Position numbers and translations under genes: made by a program. A stretch of DNA of 64,000 nt from Microvelia longipes (taxonomy: Eukaryota > Arthropoda > Insecta > Hemiptera > Veliidae): contig JACMZG010001913.1 of assembly GCA_018340805.1 (NCBI GenBank), positions 17,787,629 through 17,851,628 of the forward strand. The letters run 5' to 3'. Below are positions 53,661 to 64,000 of this stretch, piece after piece; position 1 is the first letter of the stretch, and the number at the start of each line of letters is the position of its first letter. The notes below the pieces were generated by a model. That model had not been told where the DNA came from. It saw only the letters and a program-made list of their open reading frames with translations, and made no database searches.

Positions 53661-54760
53661 ATGGTAAATTTGAACTCACATGAGTTCATAGATCATTTTC
53701 GAAAGTCTAGGATCATGTTTTCCCTACTTTTAAGAATTAAATAATGATGCATCTTAAATGTGTCACCCAGTATATAAATATACAAATATTATAGGCATTA
53801 GGTACTATATTGACAAAAATAGTATCTAATGCATAATACTACATTGCCAAACCAAGCAGCATTTGCAAGCCACCCAATGTTTTTTAATTTATTTTTGTAA
53901 GAGGTTTGTATAATTTCCGTGTACCTTATCTACCAAGTACCTTATCAGCTTGAAACTAAAAATGCCAAAATAATTAATATTATCAATAAAATAAAAATAT
54001 AATTTTGAATACATTATTTGGTTAATTTTTAATACAATTAAACCAGTTGGAATGAGTAATTTATATTTTTAATTATTTAATTTAAAAAATCTACTAATCT
54101 CATTAATAACTCATAAATAATCTCATATTATTTATTTTTTTTTGTATTATAAAAACTTTATAATATAATTTTTAATTTGTTTTAGACGGATTCTGATTAA
54201 TCCTCTTTTCTTCTTAAAAAAGTTATTTGGGGTTTAACTAAAAATGACAAAAAGTTTATCTAAAAATATTCTTGGTTAAGAGATTTTTTTTCTTATAAAT
54301 GTATAAAAAGAAATTCAACTTGTTAAAAAAATAAAAGAAAATTCCCGCTTTGAATTCGTGAGTAGGGTATCAACCACTTTTTTTTTCTTTAAATTTGAAA
54401 ATTACGATGACTTGGAAAGTTATTTTATTCCTTTGTCATTTTTCATTAAAAAATCAACTCAGTTTCATTTTGTTTTGAATTTGTATTCTTAGCTTATTTT
54501 CTGACAATGATACTAATAACATTTTCTTAATAATCGATTTTCAAGCAAAGTTGTAGCAGATTATTTTTCAAAGAATTATAATTTTTTCAAATGTAATAAT
54601 TACAACAATACATAGTCATTTATAGTCAGTTAACTAGATATTAAATTTTAATATTTTTTAAACAAGTTCTTATTGGCAAAAGTATACAATATTTATTTTG
54701 TGTAAAACCGAAGCCATATTTTATTTATTGATTTAGTGTAATTTAGGCCTCTTTATTTAT
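53661..54760. other. No gene seen
   Basis: Extremely AT-rich sequence with homopolymer runs. No exon, RNA gene or known repeat. Confidence 0.4.
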
Positions 54761-54764
54761 TTTA

Positions 54765-55722
54765 TTATTTATTTATTTATTTATTTTTTTTTACGCTTTA
54801 ACCCGTAGGGTCATTTAGCGTTTTCCCCTCACTCAAATCTCACTCAACGTTAACCCCTGAGTTTGTACACATCCAATCATCTAGGAAGCACCCCCTCCGT
54901 ACATGGTAGCACATGTAACTGGTTCACAGTGTGTCTAGTTCATCCAGCCAACCAGACTCTATCCCAAACTCACTGCTCTGGCTAGTATCTGCGACTAGTT
55001 CACAGTGTACCTAGTTCATCTAGACCAGCTAGACTCTGGGCTAGGCTCACCGCTCTGGCTAGCGCCGACTACTAGTTCACTGTGTGCTTGTTTCATCTAG
55101 TCTTACTAGCTCCTCTGATCACATTAGTCTCACTTGACCTCGTACTTCCAGTCTCACCAATCTCATCAGTTCCACTAGCATCACCAGACTCTAGCTAGAC
55201 TCACCGCTCTGGCCAGTCCAGCGCCACCCGACAAAGAACTCTAGCACCCAGATGTCAGCGTGTACAAACTCATTCTATAGCCCTGACCTGAAAGTCGAAA
55301 CTCCGCAGTGCCATTAGGAGACGTGTCTACAAGAACCGAGCACTTTGTTCCTAGTCACTTACGTTACTCGTGTCGCCGCCATCACTTTCACTGACTAAGT
55401 TTTCGGACATACAAAGGCTCAGTATATATTTCCGACCTTCATCTCCCCCAGCCCGCAGAACATTAACTTTTCGTGAGCTGGAGACAACGGAAACGTGGAT
55501 CCAGACTTGTCTCAGACGAAACTAGATCCAACCCCGCATTTGCGTATTAGTAGCCAAGGAAACCACGTAAAACCCTGGCTGGGTTGGCCGGCCTTGAATT
55601 CAAGACCTCCCGAGTGTACGGTACAAGGGATAACCTCATATTGAGGTCCTCCCCCGGCTGGATTTGAACCCTCGACCTCCAGGTCGAAAGGCGAGCGTTC
55701 TACCACTGAGCTACCGGACTCG
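54765..55722 (-). mobile_element. GC-rich tRNA-headed retroposon (about 0.95 kb)
   Basis: On the minus strand it starts with a tRNA-like head, TCCGGTAGCTCAGTGGTAGA (A box) and GAGGGTTCAAATCC (B box), and ends with an (AAAT)n tail at about 54765-54795. It is an island of about 50 percent GC in flanks of 80 percent AT. The T stem and anticodon stem do not close, so it is not a tRNA gene. The middle (54915-55120) holds three 75-bp tandem units built on GACTAGTTCACAGTGTG and CACTGCTCTGGCTAG. The tail makes the target duplication (TTTATTTATTT) ambiguous. The frame at 55512-55706 is part of the head. Confidence 0.72.
54915..55120. repeat. Three tandem units inside the retroposon
   Basis: CTGGTTCACAGTGTGTCTAG, CTAGTTCACAGTGTACCTAG and CTAGTTCACTGTGTGCTTG start the three units, about 75 bases apart, with CTCTGGCTAG near each end. 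Confidence 0.7.
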
Positions 55723-57119
55723 GTCTTTTATTTATTTATTTGTTATTTTGTGGTATAAATTTTAATTATTTTATTGGGGTGTGAGGGGGTTTGTTTGGGT
55801 TAAGGATAATTTTGTATTTTTTGGTTTGGGTATTTTATTTTTTATATTATTATTTTTTATTAATTTTTTAATAATATTGTCTAAAGATATTTTTGATGGT
55901 GTTTTAAATAGGTTTATGTTGTAAAGGTAGTTTGCAGGAGTTTCAAAAAAGGTTGCCTATGTAGTCTGTGGACTGACTTTTGATGATTCAACCTGGAATT
56001 TGCCTGTAAAATTGGGGGAAACCTTTAAATGATTGATATTATTTAAGTATAATATATATATTTTAATATCTCTGTTTTTTAAAATTAATATTTAAAACAA
56101 AGAGACGTAATTATCTATTTAGTATACATTAAATGTATATATGTATATATTTAGAAAAATAAGCCCATCTTCACTCCATTCTTATCTGATTCATCTAATT
56201 CCCCCACTCTTTTACACCAAAACGAGACTTGACTTGACTATATATCGACGACTATATATAACGAGACTTGACTATATATTCTTCCCAAATAATATATAGA
56301 TAAAAAAAGATAGTCCTGGGATTTACTATTTCAGACAAGAAAAGTTTAGTTCCGTAACCAGTTAACAGGAACGCTAGTGTGTAATTTGGTAATTTCAATA
56401 TGCTAACTACGAGAATGTGCTCCTGTCGTCTTTTTTAGGAAATTATTCCTGGCTTTTTACTGATTTACCCAAAAATTTTCTTTATAGAATAATGACTAAT
56501 TTCAAGTAGATACTCGTGACGTTATAATGGTACAAAAACGAGATGATTTCGTAATAATAACTTAGAACTGCCACTAGAGACCAGCACCGAGTTCACCCCT
56601 ACATTCTGTGTGACGCTCTCGTATACCTTTCAGCATTTAATATTTATTAAATTCTTTGTATACTTCTCAAAAACATGTTGTTCTCCTAATAACAATTCGT
56701 GTCTGGTCAACAGGAGAACCGTGAATTATAAGTTTTCATAGTTATACTAGAAACAACACGTGTCCCACTGTATAAGACTAAACTTTTCCGCTTTTGAAAC
56801 CATAAGTCAGAAACATATATTTTACATATAAGCTACTAAGGAGGGTACTAAATTTTGTTCAAAATAGTTCGCAAGCTTCAGAGGATTAGGAACCCTTGCT
56901 TTAGATATAGGGATTGGCAAACATATTGTAGGCTCTTACACTATTCTGTTTCAATGATAAGGAGTTTTATACGAGGTATTTTCCTCTTGCTAGCCAGTAG
57001 GTCACATCTATTTACAAACGTATCATTTACAATTAAAATAATAGAATATCCCCCTTAGATACTTCTTTTGGAGTAGCACTATTAATTAAGGAATATAACA
57101 ATCAATGTGCAATGCTACA
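55723..57119. other. No supported gene
   Basis: AT-rich sequence. The block at 56745-56855 (AACAACACGTG.CCCACTGT, AAGTCAGAAACA) looks like a decayed piece of the SINE body at 33600-33690. The frame at 56855-57058 has no support. Confidence 0.4.
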
Positions 57120-57325
57120 TCCAGGAACTGTTTCATTATTCGCGACATTCTTTATTATTGATGGCTCAACATTATGTCATGTACCACTCTGTTGCGTTAC
57201 GTCTAACCTATCAGAGCGCCGAAAGAGCCTGAACTCACCCTGACCTTCACTGAAAATTCCGAAGAATATAACGTGAAGTATTTACCAAAGACAAGCAGTG
57301 CTCTTGACCGCCATTAGGGTTGGTT
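57120..57325. repeat. Dispersed repeat, second copy of 48614-48812
   Basis: Same chain of words: TGATGGCTCAACATTATGTC, CACTCTGTTGCGTTACGTCT and GAGCCTGAACTCACCCTGAC. Confidence 0.6.
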
Positions 57326-58789
57326 TGCAATACTTACATTGGATACTTATACTCTGTGGCAGTTATTCACAGAGTATAATTCCAAATATATTGCTCCTCA
57401 ATTGATGATCTTCAATGGTTCTTTTAAATAGCTTTTGACGTCATTAATGATACAGCGGATTCATATTAATGCAAAAATTGTAAGTTAACTATTTTTTATT
57501 AGTTGTGTGTTCGGCCTATCTCTCTTAAAACGATTCTGTCAAATATAAATGAATTCAACCAGTTTTTCTAGCTAAGTCACATAAATATATTTATTTAATC
57601 TACATTTGGGCAAGAAATGGATTTATTTTTTTTATTATTAATATAAAACAAAATGCTATTATTTTGTTCATATTTTGAAATAGCAGCAGGGTTCGTAGCC
57701 TACCCTAAAGGGCTTGTAAGGATTAGACCTTGTAAGAACCCCAACTTTCCTTTGTACTAACCAGCCAATGATACAAGCCGGGTTAAGTTTTTAACTTAAA
57801 TAATCCGACAGGACCTAACTTAAAACGAGTAAACTGAGTGAGGAATTCATTTATTATAAAATTAAAGTATAAATAGTATCTCAGCCAATGAGATAATAAG
57901 GTATAGTAGCTGTCAATATGTAATCTAAATAAATCATTCTAATCTAAGTCACTCTCTAAACTAAATCAATTTTTCTAATATCAAAATCTCAAATCGACCT
58001 TTCAACGAAGCTGTTTGCCTTTTTCTTATTGTTCTTCCGCTTTGACTTTACGATGAACTTCTGTTGCGTTTTTATAGACTATATTCTTTTTTTCTATACT
58101 TTTACAAAATATCTTGTTTTTATTTTAGTGTATTTTAATAGATATTAATACCAACATGTTGTCTGAAGGAATATGACGAAGAATCCCCTATTTTCAAGAA
58201 AGTTTTAGTTGCTGTTCCATGCTCAATGTATCGGAAACCCAGTCAGCGGTTTCTCTTTCCTACATACCAATTTTTTTTTCTTACCTTGAAGCCCCTTAAC
58301 TTTTCTAAAAGCATGCAGTAAAAAAAGTTTTTATTTTCTTTATTTAATAAATCACTTTAACTTTACTAGAAAAACAAGGTCAAGGCTGAGTTGATTTTTT
58401 TTCTTTTCAAATTATTTTCTAAAAGAAAAATCAACTATCAACCAACCTTAAATTTATAGTATGTTTTCGCCCGTATTAAGTTTCTTTTTATTTTATTTTT
58501 ATAACTTAACTTTTTTTATTAGCAAGAAGCAGGGGAAATATTGCATTTTTTTCTTACGAAACTGCGTGAGTTAAAGTCAGGTATCTAATAGCAAAAATTT
58601 CCAATAAATGCATTTATCAAACAGAATGAAAATGAAAATGTCTACTAAGAATCATAGAAAGAGGTTTTATTGTAAACAATTTAATTGGAATCATGTGTGC
58701 CTTCTAAATAAAGCTTTTATGTTTTTCCCCTTATGTATTAGTCTAGTTTTTAGAGCCAGGCCTAAAAAATATAACTAATTTTGTGCTAC
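57326..58789. other. No gene seen
   Basis: AT-rich sequence; ATTATACTCTGTGAATAAC and its inverse lie close together at about 57345-57385. No exon recognised. Confidence 0.4.
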
Positions 58790-59040
58790 TTTAAACCAAT
58801 TTTTTTTTACTGAAAATATATCTTAAATTATGAAGAAATATTCCATCTGGAAGCATATCCAGAGTGGAACCCTTAATGCGCTCGGTCAAAATATTAGAAA
58901 ATGGCAAAAATTCCAGTTTTCTTGCAAAAGTGATTCTCTGTGAGTCGTGTGCAAAACATGAAGAGAACTCTTTTTAAAGCTGATAAAAGTTTCTAGAAAA
59001 GGAGTGTTTTTCATCAAGATCGGATTACTATAACTAAAAT
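58790..59040 (-). repeat. Dispersed repeat flanking the Penelope-like element (left)
   Basis: Its reverse complement matches 61680-61930 in several blocks (GG.TCCACTCTGGATAT, TTTTGCACACGAC, ATTTTCAG.AAA). The Penelope-like element is therefore bordered by inverted copies of another repeat. Confidence 0.5.
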
Positions 59041-59415
59041 TATGACTAATAAAAGAAAAGAAGTCTCTCCACAAAACAAAACTTTATTGGCAAAAGCGCT
59101 TTCAACCTAACTAGGGCCATCATCAGTGCAAAACCTAACAAACAAGTTACAATAGAATAAATAAAGCGAAAAAATAAAATAAAAATACAATAAATAAAAC
59201 TAAATAATAAAATATAAACATAAATAAAGCATAATGAATAAAAACATAGGAGATAAAATATGTACGTATATAATTGTAATAAAAGGAAAACCTAAATAAA
59301 AAATAAATAAAAATAACGAAATCAAATAATGAATAAATAAAATGATAAATGAAAAAATTACCGTTGAGATGTTAAAGAAGTAGAGAAGTGAGTCTATGTT
59401 TTCTTATTAGGTATT
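59041..59415 (-). repeat. Penelope terminal repeat, 3' side, with hammerhead-like core
   Basis: Minus strand: GCA-CTGATGA (core at 59120-59126), stem II CCTAGTTAGG, GAAA (59100-59103), then palindromic AAAGCGCTTT. It includes the ORF 3' end and the 3' untranslated region with long T/A-rich text. Confidence 0.8.
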
Positions 59416-59990
59416 AGAGTCAGACTGACAGTAGGAGGCGACGGCGCTTGTAGCATAGCTCTCAGTAAGGGCGTAGATTCCCCTCTCTCATTTATGTTCA
59501 GATCGCCAACTCTGTTCTGACTTCTTTCAATTTCTAATTTTTCTAAAAAATCCATCTTGCGACCTTTATTTACAAAATGAAGACAACCAACTTTATGGGG
59601 CCCATCAAAGTGGTTTTCAGATAATAAATGTTGGTAAAATTTGCTGTTGGCCCTCGATTTATGCTCTTTTGCCCTCGTAATTATATTTCTACCAGTTTGG
59701 CCTAAGTATTCAGCTTGGCATATGCCACATTGCACCATGTAAATGCCGCTTCTATATAAAGGTGGTATAGGGTCTTTTACACTGCTTAAAAGAGTCCTTA
59801 ACGTTTTAGAACATGAAAAGCTTACTTTGTAATTACTCTTTTTAAGCACGGAAGCAATACGCTGAGAAAGAGGGCCTAAGTAGGGGATAGAACACCACTG
59901 AAGGTTGTCTTGGTCGTTCTCCATTTCTTCAGTCATAGCTTTGAGTGCCAATTTACGGTTCTTTTTCCTTATAAGGTTATCGATAATATT
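59394..59990 (-). pseudogene. Penelope-like ORF, GIY-YIG endonuclease end
   Basis: Residues IPYLGPLSQRIASVLKKSNYKVSFSCSKTLRTLLSSVKDP..PLYRSGIYMVQCGICQAEYLGQTGRNIITRAKEH form the linker and GIY-YIG domain: GIY, YLG (for YIG), the catalytic Arg (GRNIITR) and the Glu in LEKLEIE. The CxxC (CGIC) typical of Penelope endonucleases is present. It nicks DNA to start insertion. The ORF stops at 59394. A frameshift near 60000-60060 separates it from RT. Confidence 0.9.
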
Positions 59991-60056
59991 TAATTTATAA
60001 CCATTGGCTAAAGCTATGTCGTAAATAGTCTTTAGTTCTTATTATAAGCTAGGTCA

Positions 60057-61050
60057 TCAAGAGGAAAGGTAAGCAGTCGATGAAACTAACGCGTTAAATG
60101 CAGCCATCTTGTGGATCCAAGGGTGTTGGGAATTGGCAGAAATGACGTTATCCGTTGCGGTGGGTTTACGGTAAATTTCGAACCTTAAACCTTCTTCTTT
60201 TCTTAAAACTGAAATGTCCAAAAAGTTAAGTTTTCCTTTTTCTTCAATTTCGATTGTAAAATTGATAGATTTTCTACAACCATTCAAATAATCAAGAAAA
60301 GAAAGAAGTTGTTCTGAGGTCCCGGTCCAAATGACGAAAACATCATCTACATACCTCTTCCATAAATATATATGTTTACGAAACGGATTATGACGGTCGT
60401 TGACGTATTCACAGTAGAAATAATGCATATAAACATTAGCACCTAAAGCTGATAGAGGTGCACCCCATAGCAAGGCCGCCTTACCCACTATAAAAATTCG
60501 CCGTCGTAACAAAAATAGTCCTGACTCAGGCACAGTTCTAATGCTTCTATAAGCTCAACGTTAAAAATTATGTCAGACGATTTTTGTTTCCAAAATAGGT
60601 TTTAAAAGTTTAAGGCATATATCCGAAGGAATACTGGTAAATAAATCTACGACGTCAAATGAGACCAAAATATAATGTTTAGGAAGCTGAAGGGATTGTA
60701 AAATATTTATAAACTCTAGACTATTGTTCACCGAATCTTTGGCCTTAAAATCCGTTACACGTTGATACAGTTTGTTGCAAAATTTTCCCAAGTCTTCTGT
60801 TGGCGACCCACAAAAAGGAAGAATTGGCCTTATTTTATTATTTTTGTGAACTTTGATGATTCCGTAAAATCTAGGAGGCAACGGGTTCATTTTCTTAAGG
60901 CTAAGTGGGTAAAAATTCAGGAAAAATAGTTTTATTAGACTTTAAGAAATTTTTTAACTCTATCTTGAAAACTGTTAGTAGGATCTTCTTCTAATTTTTT
61001 TGTATTTATTTACAGTTAAAAAGGTTTTTACTTTAGTAGAATATTCTGCT
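60057..61050 (-). pseudogene. Penelope-like ORF, reverse transcriptase part
   Basis: LPPRFYGIIKVHKNNKIRPILPFCGSPTEDLGKFC, FVSFDVVDLFTSIP, WGAPLSALGANVYMHYFYCEY and WKRYVDDVFVIWTG (YVDD at about 60342-60353) give the RT. Upstream, KAEYSTKVKTFLTVNKYKK and EDPTNSFQDRVKKFL (61035-60930) are readable before RT, with shifts. Breaks are near 60565 and 60900. This frame follows the Penelope order (RT related to telomerase). Confidence 0.9.
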
Positions 61051-61056
61051 TTATCC

Positions 61057-61434
61057 ATACCTAATAAGAAACATAGACTCACTTCTCTACTTCTTTAACA
61101 TCTCAACGGTAATTTTTTCATTTATCATTTTATTTTATTCATTATTTGATTTCGTTATTATTTATTTATTTTTTATTTAGGTTTTCCTTTTATTACAATT
61201 ATATACGTACATATTTTATCTCCTATGTATTTTATTCATTATGCTTTATTTATGTTTATATTTATTTATTTAGTTTTATTTATTGTATTTTTTATTTTAT
61301 TTTTTCGCTTTATTTATTCTATTGTAACTTGTTTGTTAGGTTTTGCACTGATGATGGCCTCTAGTTAGGTTGAAAGCGCTTTGCCAATAAAGTTTTGTTT
61401 TGTGGAGAGACTTCTTTTCTTTTATTATTTATGA
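61057..61434 (+). repeat. Penelope terminal repeat, inverted copy, with hammerhead-like core
   Basis: Plus strand: CTGATGA at 61348-61354, stem-loop GGCCTCTAGTTAGGTT, GAAA at 61372-61375, palindromic AAAGCGCTTT, and TGCCAA that can pair with the TTGCA before the core (stem I). The cut would fall after 61381. The frame at 61146-61364 is repeat sequence. Confidence 0.8.
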
Positions 61435-61940
61435 TGGACTCCATTCACGCTCATTCTACTAGTATATAAAATTATGACATTTGTTAAATGACCAAAAAAA
61501 TGCTCAAAAAACCAATATTTTTTCAAAGAAATAAGCTGATTTACAGCCATTGGCTGGTTTGAGCAAACTGAAATGAAAATTAATGTATCAATGTAAAACT
61601 CTGAAGCTCAATATATGGATTACTTTACTATACTTTACCTTTACTTTAAGCTGATTTGCATAAATTAATAATTGTTTAGCGTTTTTGAAAGAGCCATAAC
61701 TTTGGTTGTAGTTATCCTATTTTGATAATTAAACACTCGCTTTAATGAATATTGTATCAGTTTTAAAAATCATTTGTATCAGTTTTGCACACGACGCAAA
61801 AGGTAATACTTATTCCAAGAAACTGAAATTTGTGAGATTCTCTAGTATTTTTAGCATGCGCAATCATATGAAGGGCTCCACTCTGGATATTTTCAGAAAA
61901 GTATATTTTTACGAAAATTTGGTTTGAAGTAGTACAGAAT
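61435..61940 (+). repeat. Dispersed repeat flanking the Penelope-like element (right)
   Basis: GATGGACTCCATTCACGCTC at 61433 matches 2125. The part 61680-61890 matches 41900-42130 and, inverted, 58870-59040. No gene; the frame at 61745-61927 lies in this repeat. Confidence 0.5.
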
Positions 61941-63340
61941 GAGTCATATTTTCCAGGTTCGGCTCCTGGACTATATGGAATCTATGTAATAACAATTAAA
62001 ATATAAAATAAATTATAATTTATTTGAGAAATATTATAGTGTACAAAAGAAATAAAAATGTGTTAGCCTTTGTATCCAAACCAGCTTAAGCCTCTTAGAC
62101 TAAGCTGGCTTAGGCCTTTTTGCCTAAGCTGTCCTTGTTAAACTATACACGAAGTCATTGTGAAGAATAAGCTTAATACTGAGGAGTCAAAACACAAAAA
62201 ATAAACAAAAAAAGAAAAAAGAACTGGCAAAGAAAGCCGTCTCGAGCCTCTGGATTGGGACCTGAGCCCACCTATGAGTATTTCAGAGGTATAATGATCT
62301 TTTAAGAAGCCTCAACTTTTCCCTCTTAGTAAATCTTTTTATAAGCGAATTTTAATTATAAAATTACGCCTATAAGGTTATTTTTTACATTTCAAGAACC
62401 AAAAGAGGATAGTAAAAGCCAAAATTGCTGTGGCAACGTTTCAGCCAAGCTAGCAATAATAAATCAAAAACGTTTTAGTGTGTTTCTTTTAACTGATTTA
62501 AAAATCAGTCAAAGCTTTTAACTAATAAGGCCCAAAACGGGATAATTTATTTTGTCCCAAATAAATTAAAGTAAATAATTTATTTATATTGTGTCAACTA
62601 TTAATGCTTTGCAAAACTCGGTAGTATCAAATGATATATAAATAATTTAATTTATTCATATTATTTCTTTGAGAAGTTAATTAATAAATAATTATTGTAT
62701 TGTAATTTCCTTTAAGTCTTAAAAGGCCGGGGGCCAACATGGATTTTAAAGTCTGCGGGTAAATATGTTTAGAATTTGATTATAATTGGTATAATCTAGA
62801 ATCTAAGTTGCTCTTCTTCTCATAAAAATTTTATCGGTTTTTAGTTTAAATCGACTTAGTCGCTTGGTCTTAAGCGTTTTCACAGATAGCTTACAGTAAC
62901 ATTATGAGTTTTTTTAATCTATAGGTACTAGTACGTGAACAATAGTTTAACACAGGGGTGTTCTATTATTTCAAATTACAAACATTTTGCTTTTATGTAG
63001 GAGGTGGGGAAGCAAAATTAAAAGCTATACTTTCTATTACCAAGCTTTCTCTCTTTTTAAAACTAGAAAGAAAATTTTACAAGACTTTACTAAGCCTTAT
63101 AGAATAGAGTAATAATTCATGACTTTGTATTTTAATTCTTCACAAGGGATCAAAAGGGTTAAAATCTAGTTTTTTGTCTTAAAAATTAATTAGAAATAAA
63201 ATTTAATTATGTTTATAATTAATGATAAGCTTAATTTTTAATCTTCTTATTTTTTACAAAGATTTGTGTGTGTATTAAAGATAAGTTGGCTTAAAAAGAT
63301 GAGGTCAGTTTTATAATTTAAATTATTTTCTAATTTTCAA
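61941..63340. other. No gene seen
   Basis: AT-rich. Hairpin-prone text at 62087-62142 (CAGCTTAAGCC, CTAAGCTGGCTTAGGCC, GCCTAAGCTG). An inverted copy of the 48545 repeat end at about 62600-62640. Confidence 0.45.
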
Positions 63341-63344
63341 TTCA

Positions 63345-63905
63345 CATAGTAAAAACATTAATTATTACCACGATAGTAAAAATATTAATAATTACCATGA
63401 TAGTACAAAAAATAATAATTATTAATAAAAAACATTAATAATTACCATGAAAGTAAAAACAATAATTACCATAATAGTAAAAACATTAATAATTACCATG
63501 ATAGTAAAAATATTAATAATTACCATGATAGTACAAAACAATAATAATTATTAATAAAAAACATTTATAATTACCTTGAGAGTACAAAACAATAATTATC
63601 ATGATAGTAAAACATTAATAATTACAATGATAGTAAAAACATTAATAATTACCATGATAGTAAAAACAATAATTACCATGATAGTAAAAAACATTAATAA
63701 TTACCATGATAGTAAAAACAATAATTACCATGATAGTAAAAAACAATAATTACCATGATAGTAAAAAACATTAATAATTACTATGATAGTAAAAACATTA
63801 ATAATTTTAATTATAGTAAAAAAATTAATAATTACCATGACAGTTAAAAAAACATTAATAATTACTATGATAGTAAAAACATTAATAATTTTAATTATAG
63901 TAAAA
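63345..63905. repeat. Satellite, about 27-bp AT-rich unit
   Basis: About twenty copies of ATTACCATGATAGTAAAAAC plus ATTAATA, some shortened to 20 bases. It is close to the right edge and ends at about 63905; the sequence after it is unique. Confidence 0.92.
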
Positions 63906-64000
63906 AGTACTAACCTGGTGTTCCTGTGTACGGAGTAACTCGGTACTTTTTAAGCGATGATTTCTGTAAACATAAATATTGTATATTTTAGTTCTAATGT

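Larger units (their letters stand above)
59041..61434 (-). mobile_element. Penelope-like element with inverted terminal repeats, truncated
   Basis: It consists of a broken ORF (RT plus GIY-YIG endonuclease, minus strand) between long inverted repeats: 59041-59415 and 61057-61434, about 375 bp. The repeats even include the last codons of the ORF (PNKKT and stop), so a partial inverted copy has been joined to the truncated 5' side, an arrangement known for Penelope elements. Each repeat contains a hammerhead-like core. The N-terminal part of the ORF is missing. Confidence 0.9.

Noticed and set aside
53378..53689. 103-codon Tyr/Ile-rich frame
   Set aside because: Translation of (TA)n microsatellites.
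55640..55716. tRNA gene on the minus strand
   Set aside because: A and B boxes are present, but the anticodon and T stems do not pair and an (AAAT)n tail follows 0.9 kb later; a SINE-type head is the better reading.

Overview
The window is AT-rich eukaryotic nuclear DNA, most likely from an insect or another arthropod. The signs are genes split by long AT-rich introns, an ALDH2 protein close to animal mitochondrial ALDH2, and many transposable elements (I-type and CR1/Jockey-type LINEs, Ty3/Gypsy, Copia, Penelope, tRNA-headed SINEs and several MITE families). There are no operons, bacterial ribosome sites, CRISPR arrays or intact tRNA genes. The species cannot be named from the sequence alone.

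Host genes. (1) The 5' half of a mitochondrial aldehyde dehydrogenase (ALDH2-like) gene lies on the minus strand at 247-4583: four exons whose splice junctions can be placed to the base; the gene continues beyond the left edge. (2) A TATA-containing leader with a splice donor (about 5994-6073, plus strand) and a possible second exon (7004-7226) suggest the start of an unidentified gene. (3) A 72-codon membrane-protein exon lies at 36339-36554 (minus), possibly chemoreceptor-like. (4) Two exons at 46355-46415 and 44408-44472 (minus) could encode a 41-residue secreted Cys-rich peptide; this is speculative. (5) A single-exon dual-specificity phosphatase gene lies at 52121-52681 (minus); it is intact.

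Mobile elements dominate 12.6-32 kb. A decayed Copia element (gag at 13.2 kb, protease at 20.3 kb) was split by a palindromic foldback element (13691-20270, 8-bp target duplication CTCATTTA). That element was split in turn by an I-type LINE (13747-19530, 16-bp target duplication). Just downstream is a nearly full-length Ty3/Gypsy element with about 0.95-kb LTRs (21199-31929); its gag is split by a second, CR1/Jockey-like LINE (23251-26836). At 59.0-61.4 kb a truncated Penelope-like element, with its GIY-YIG endonuclease preserved, sits between inverted terminal repeats that carry hammerhead-ribozyme-like cores. A degraded relative of that core is at the left edge of the window, in the ALDH intron.

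Smaller repeats fill most of the rest: three or more MITE families with several copies each (one nested in another), two copies of a 550-bp tRNA-headed SINE with clear target duplications, a GC-rich 0.95-kb tRNA-headed retroposon at 54.8-55.7 kb, a 485-bp near-perfect hairpin at 47.4-47.9 kb, a 0.5-kb tandem duplication next to the phosphatase gene, (TA)n tracts, two minisatellites and a 27-bp satellite at the right end. The coding elements other than the phosphatase and the ALDH exons all carry frameshifts or truncations. The window therefore reads as a gene-poor, transposon-rich stretch between a few host genes.
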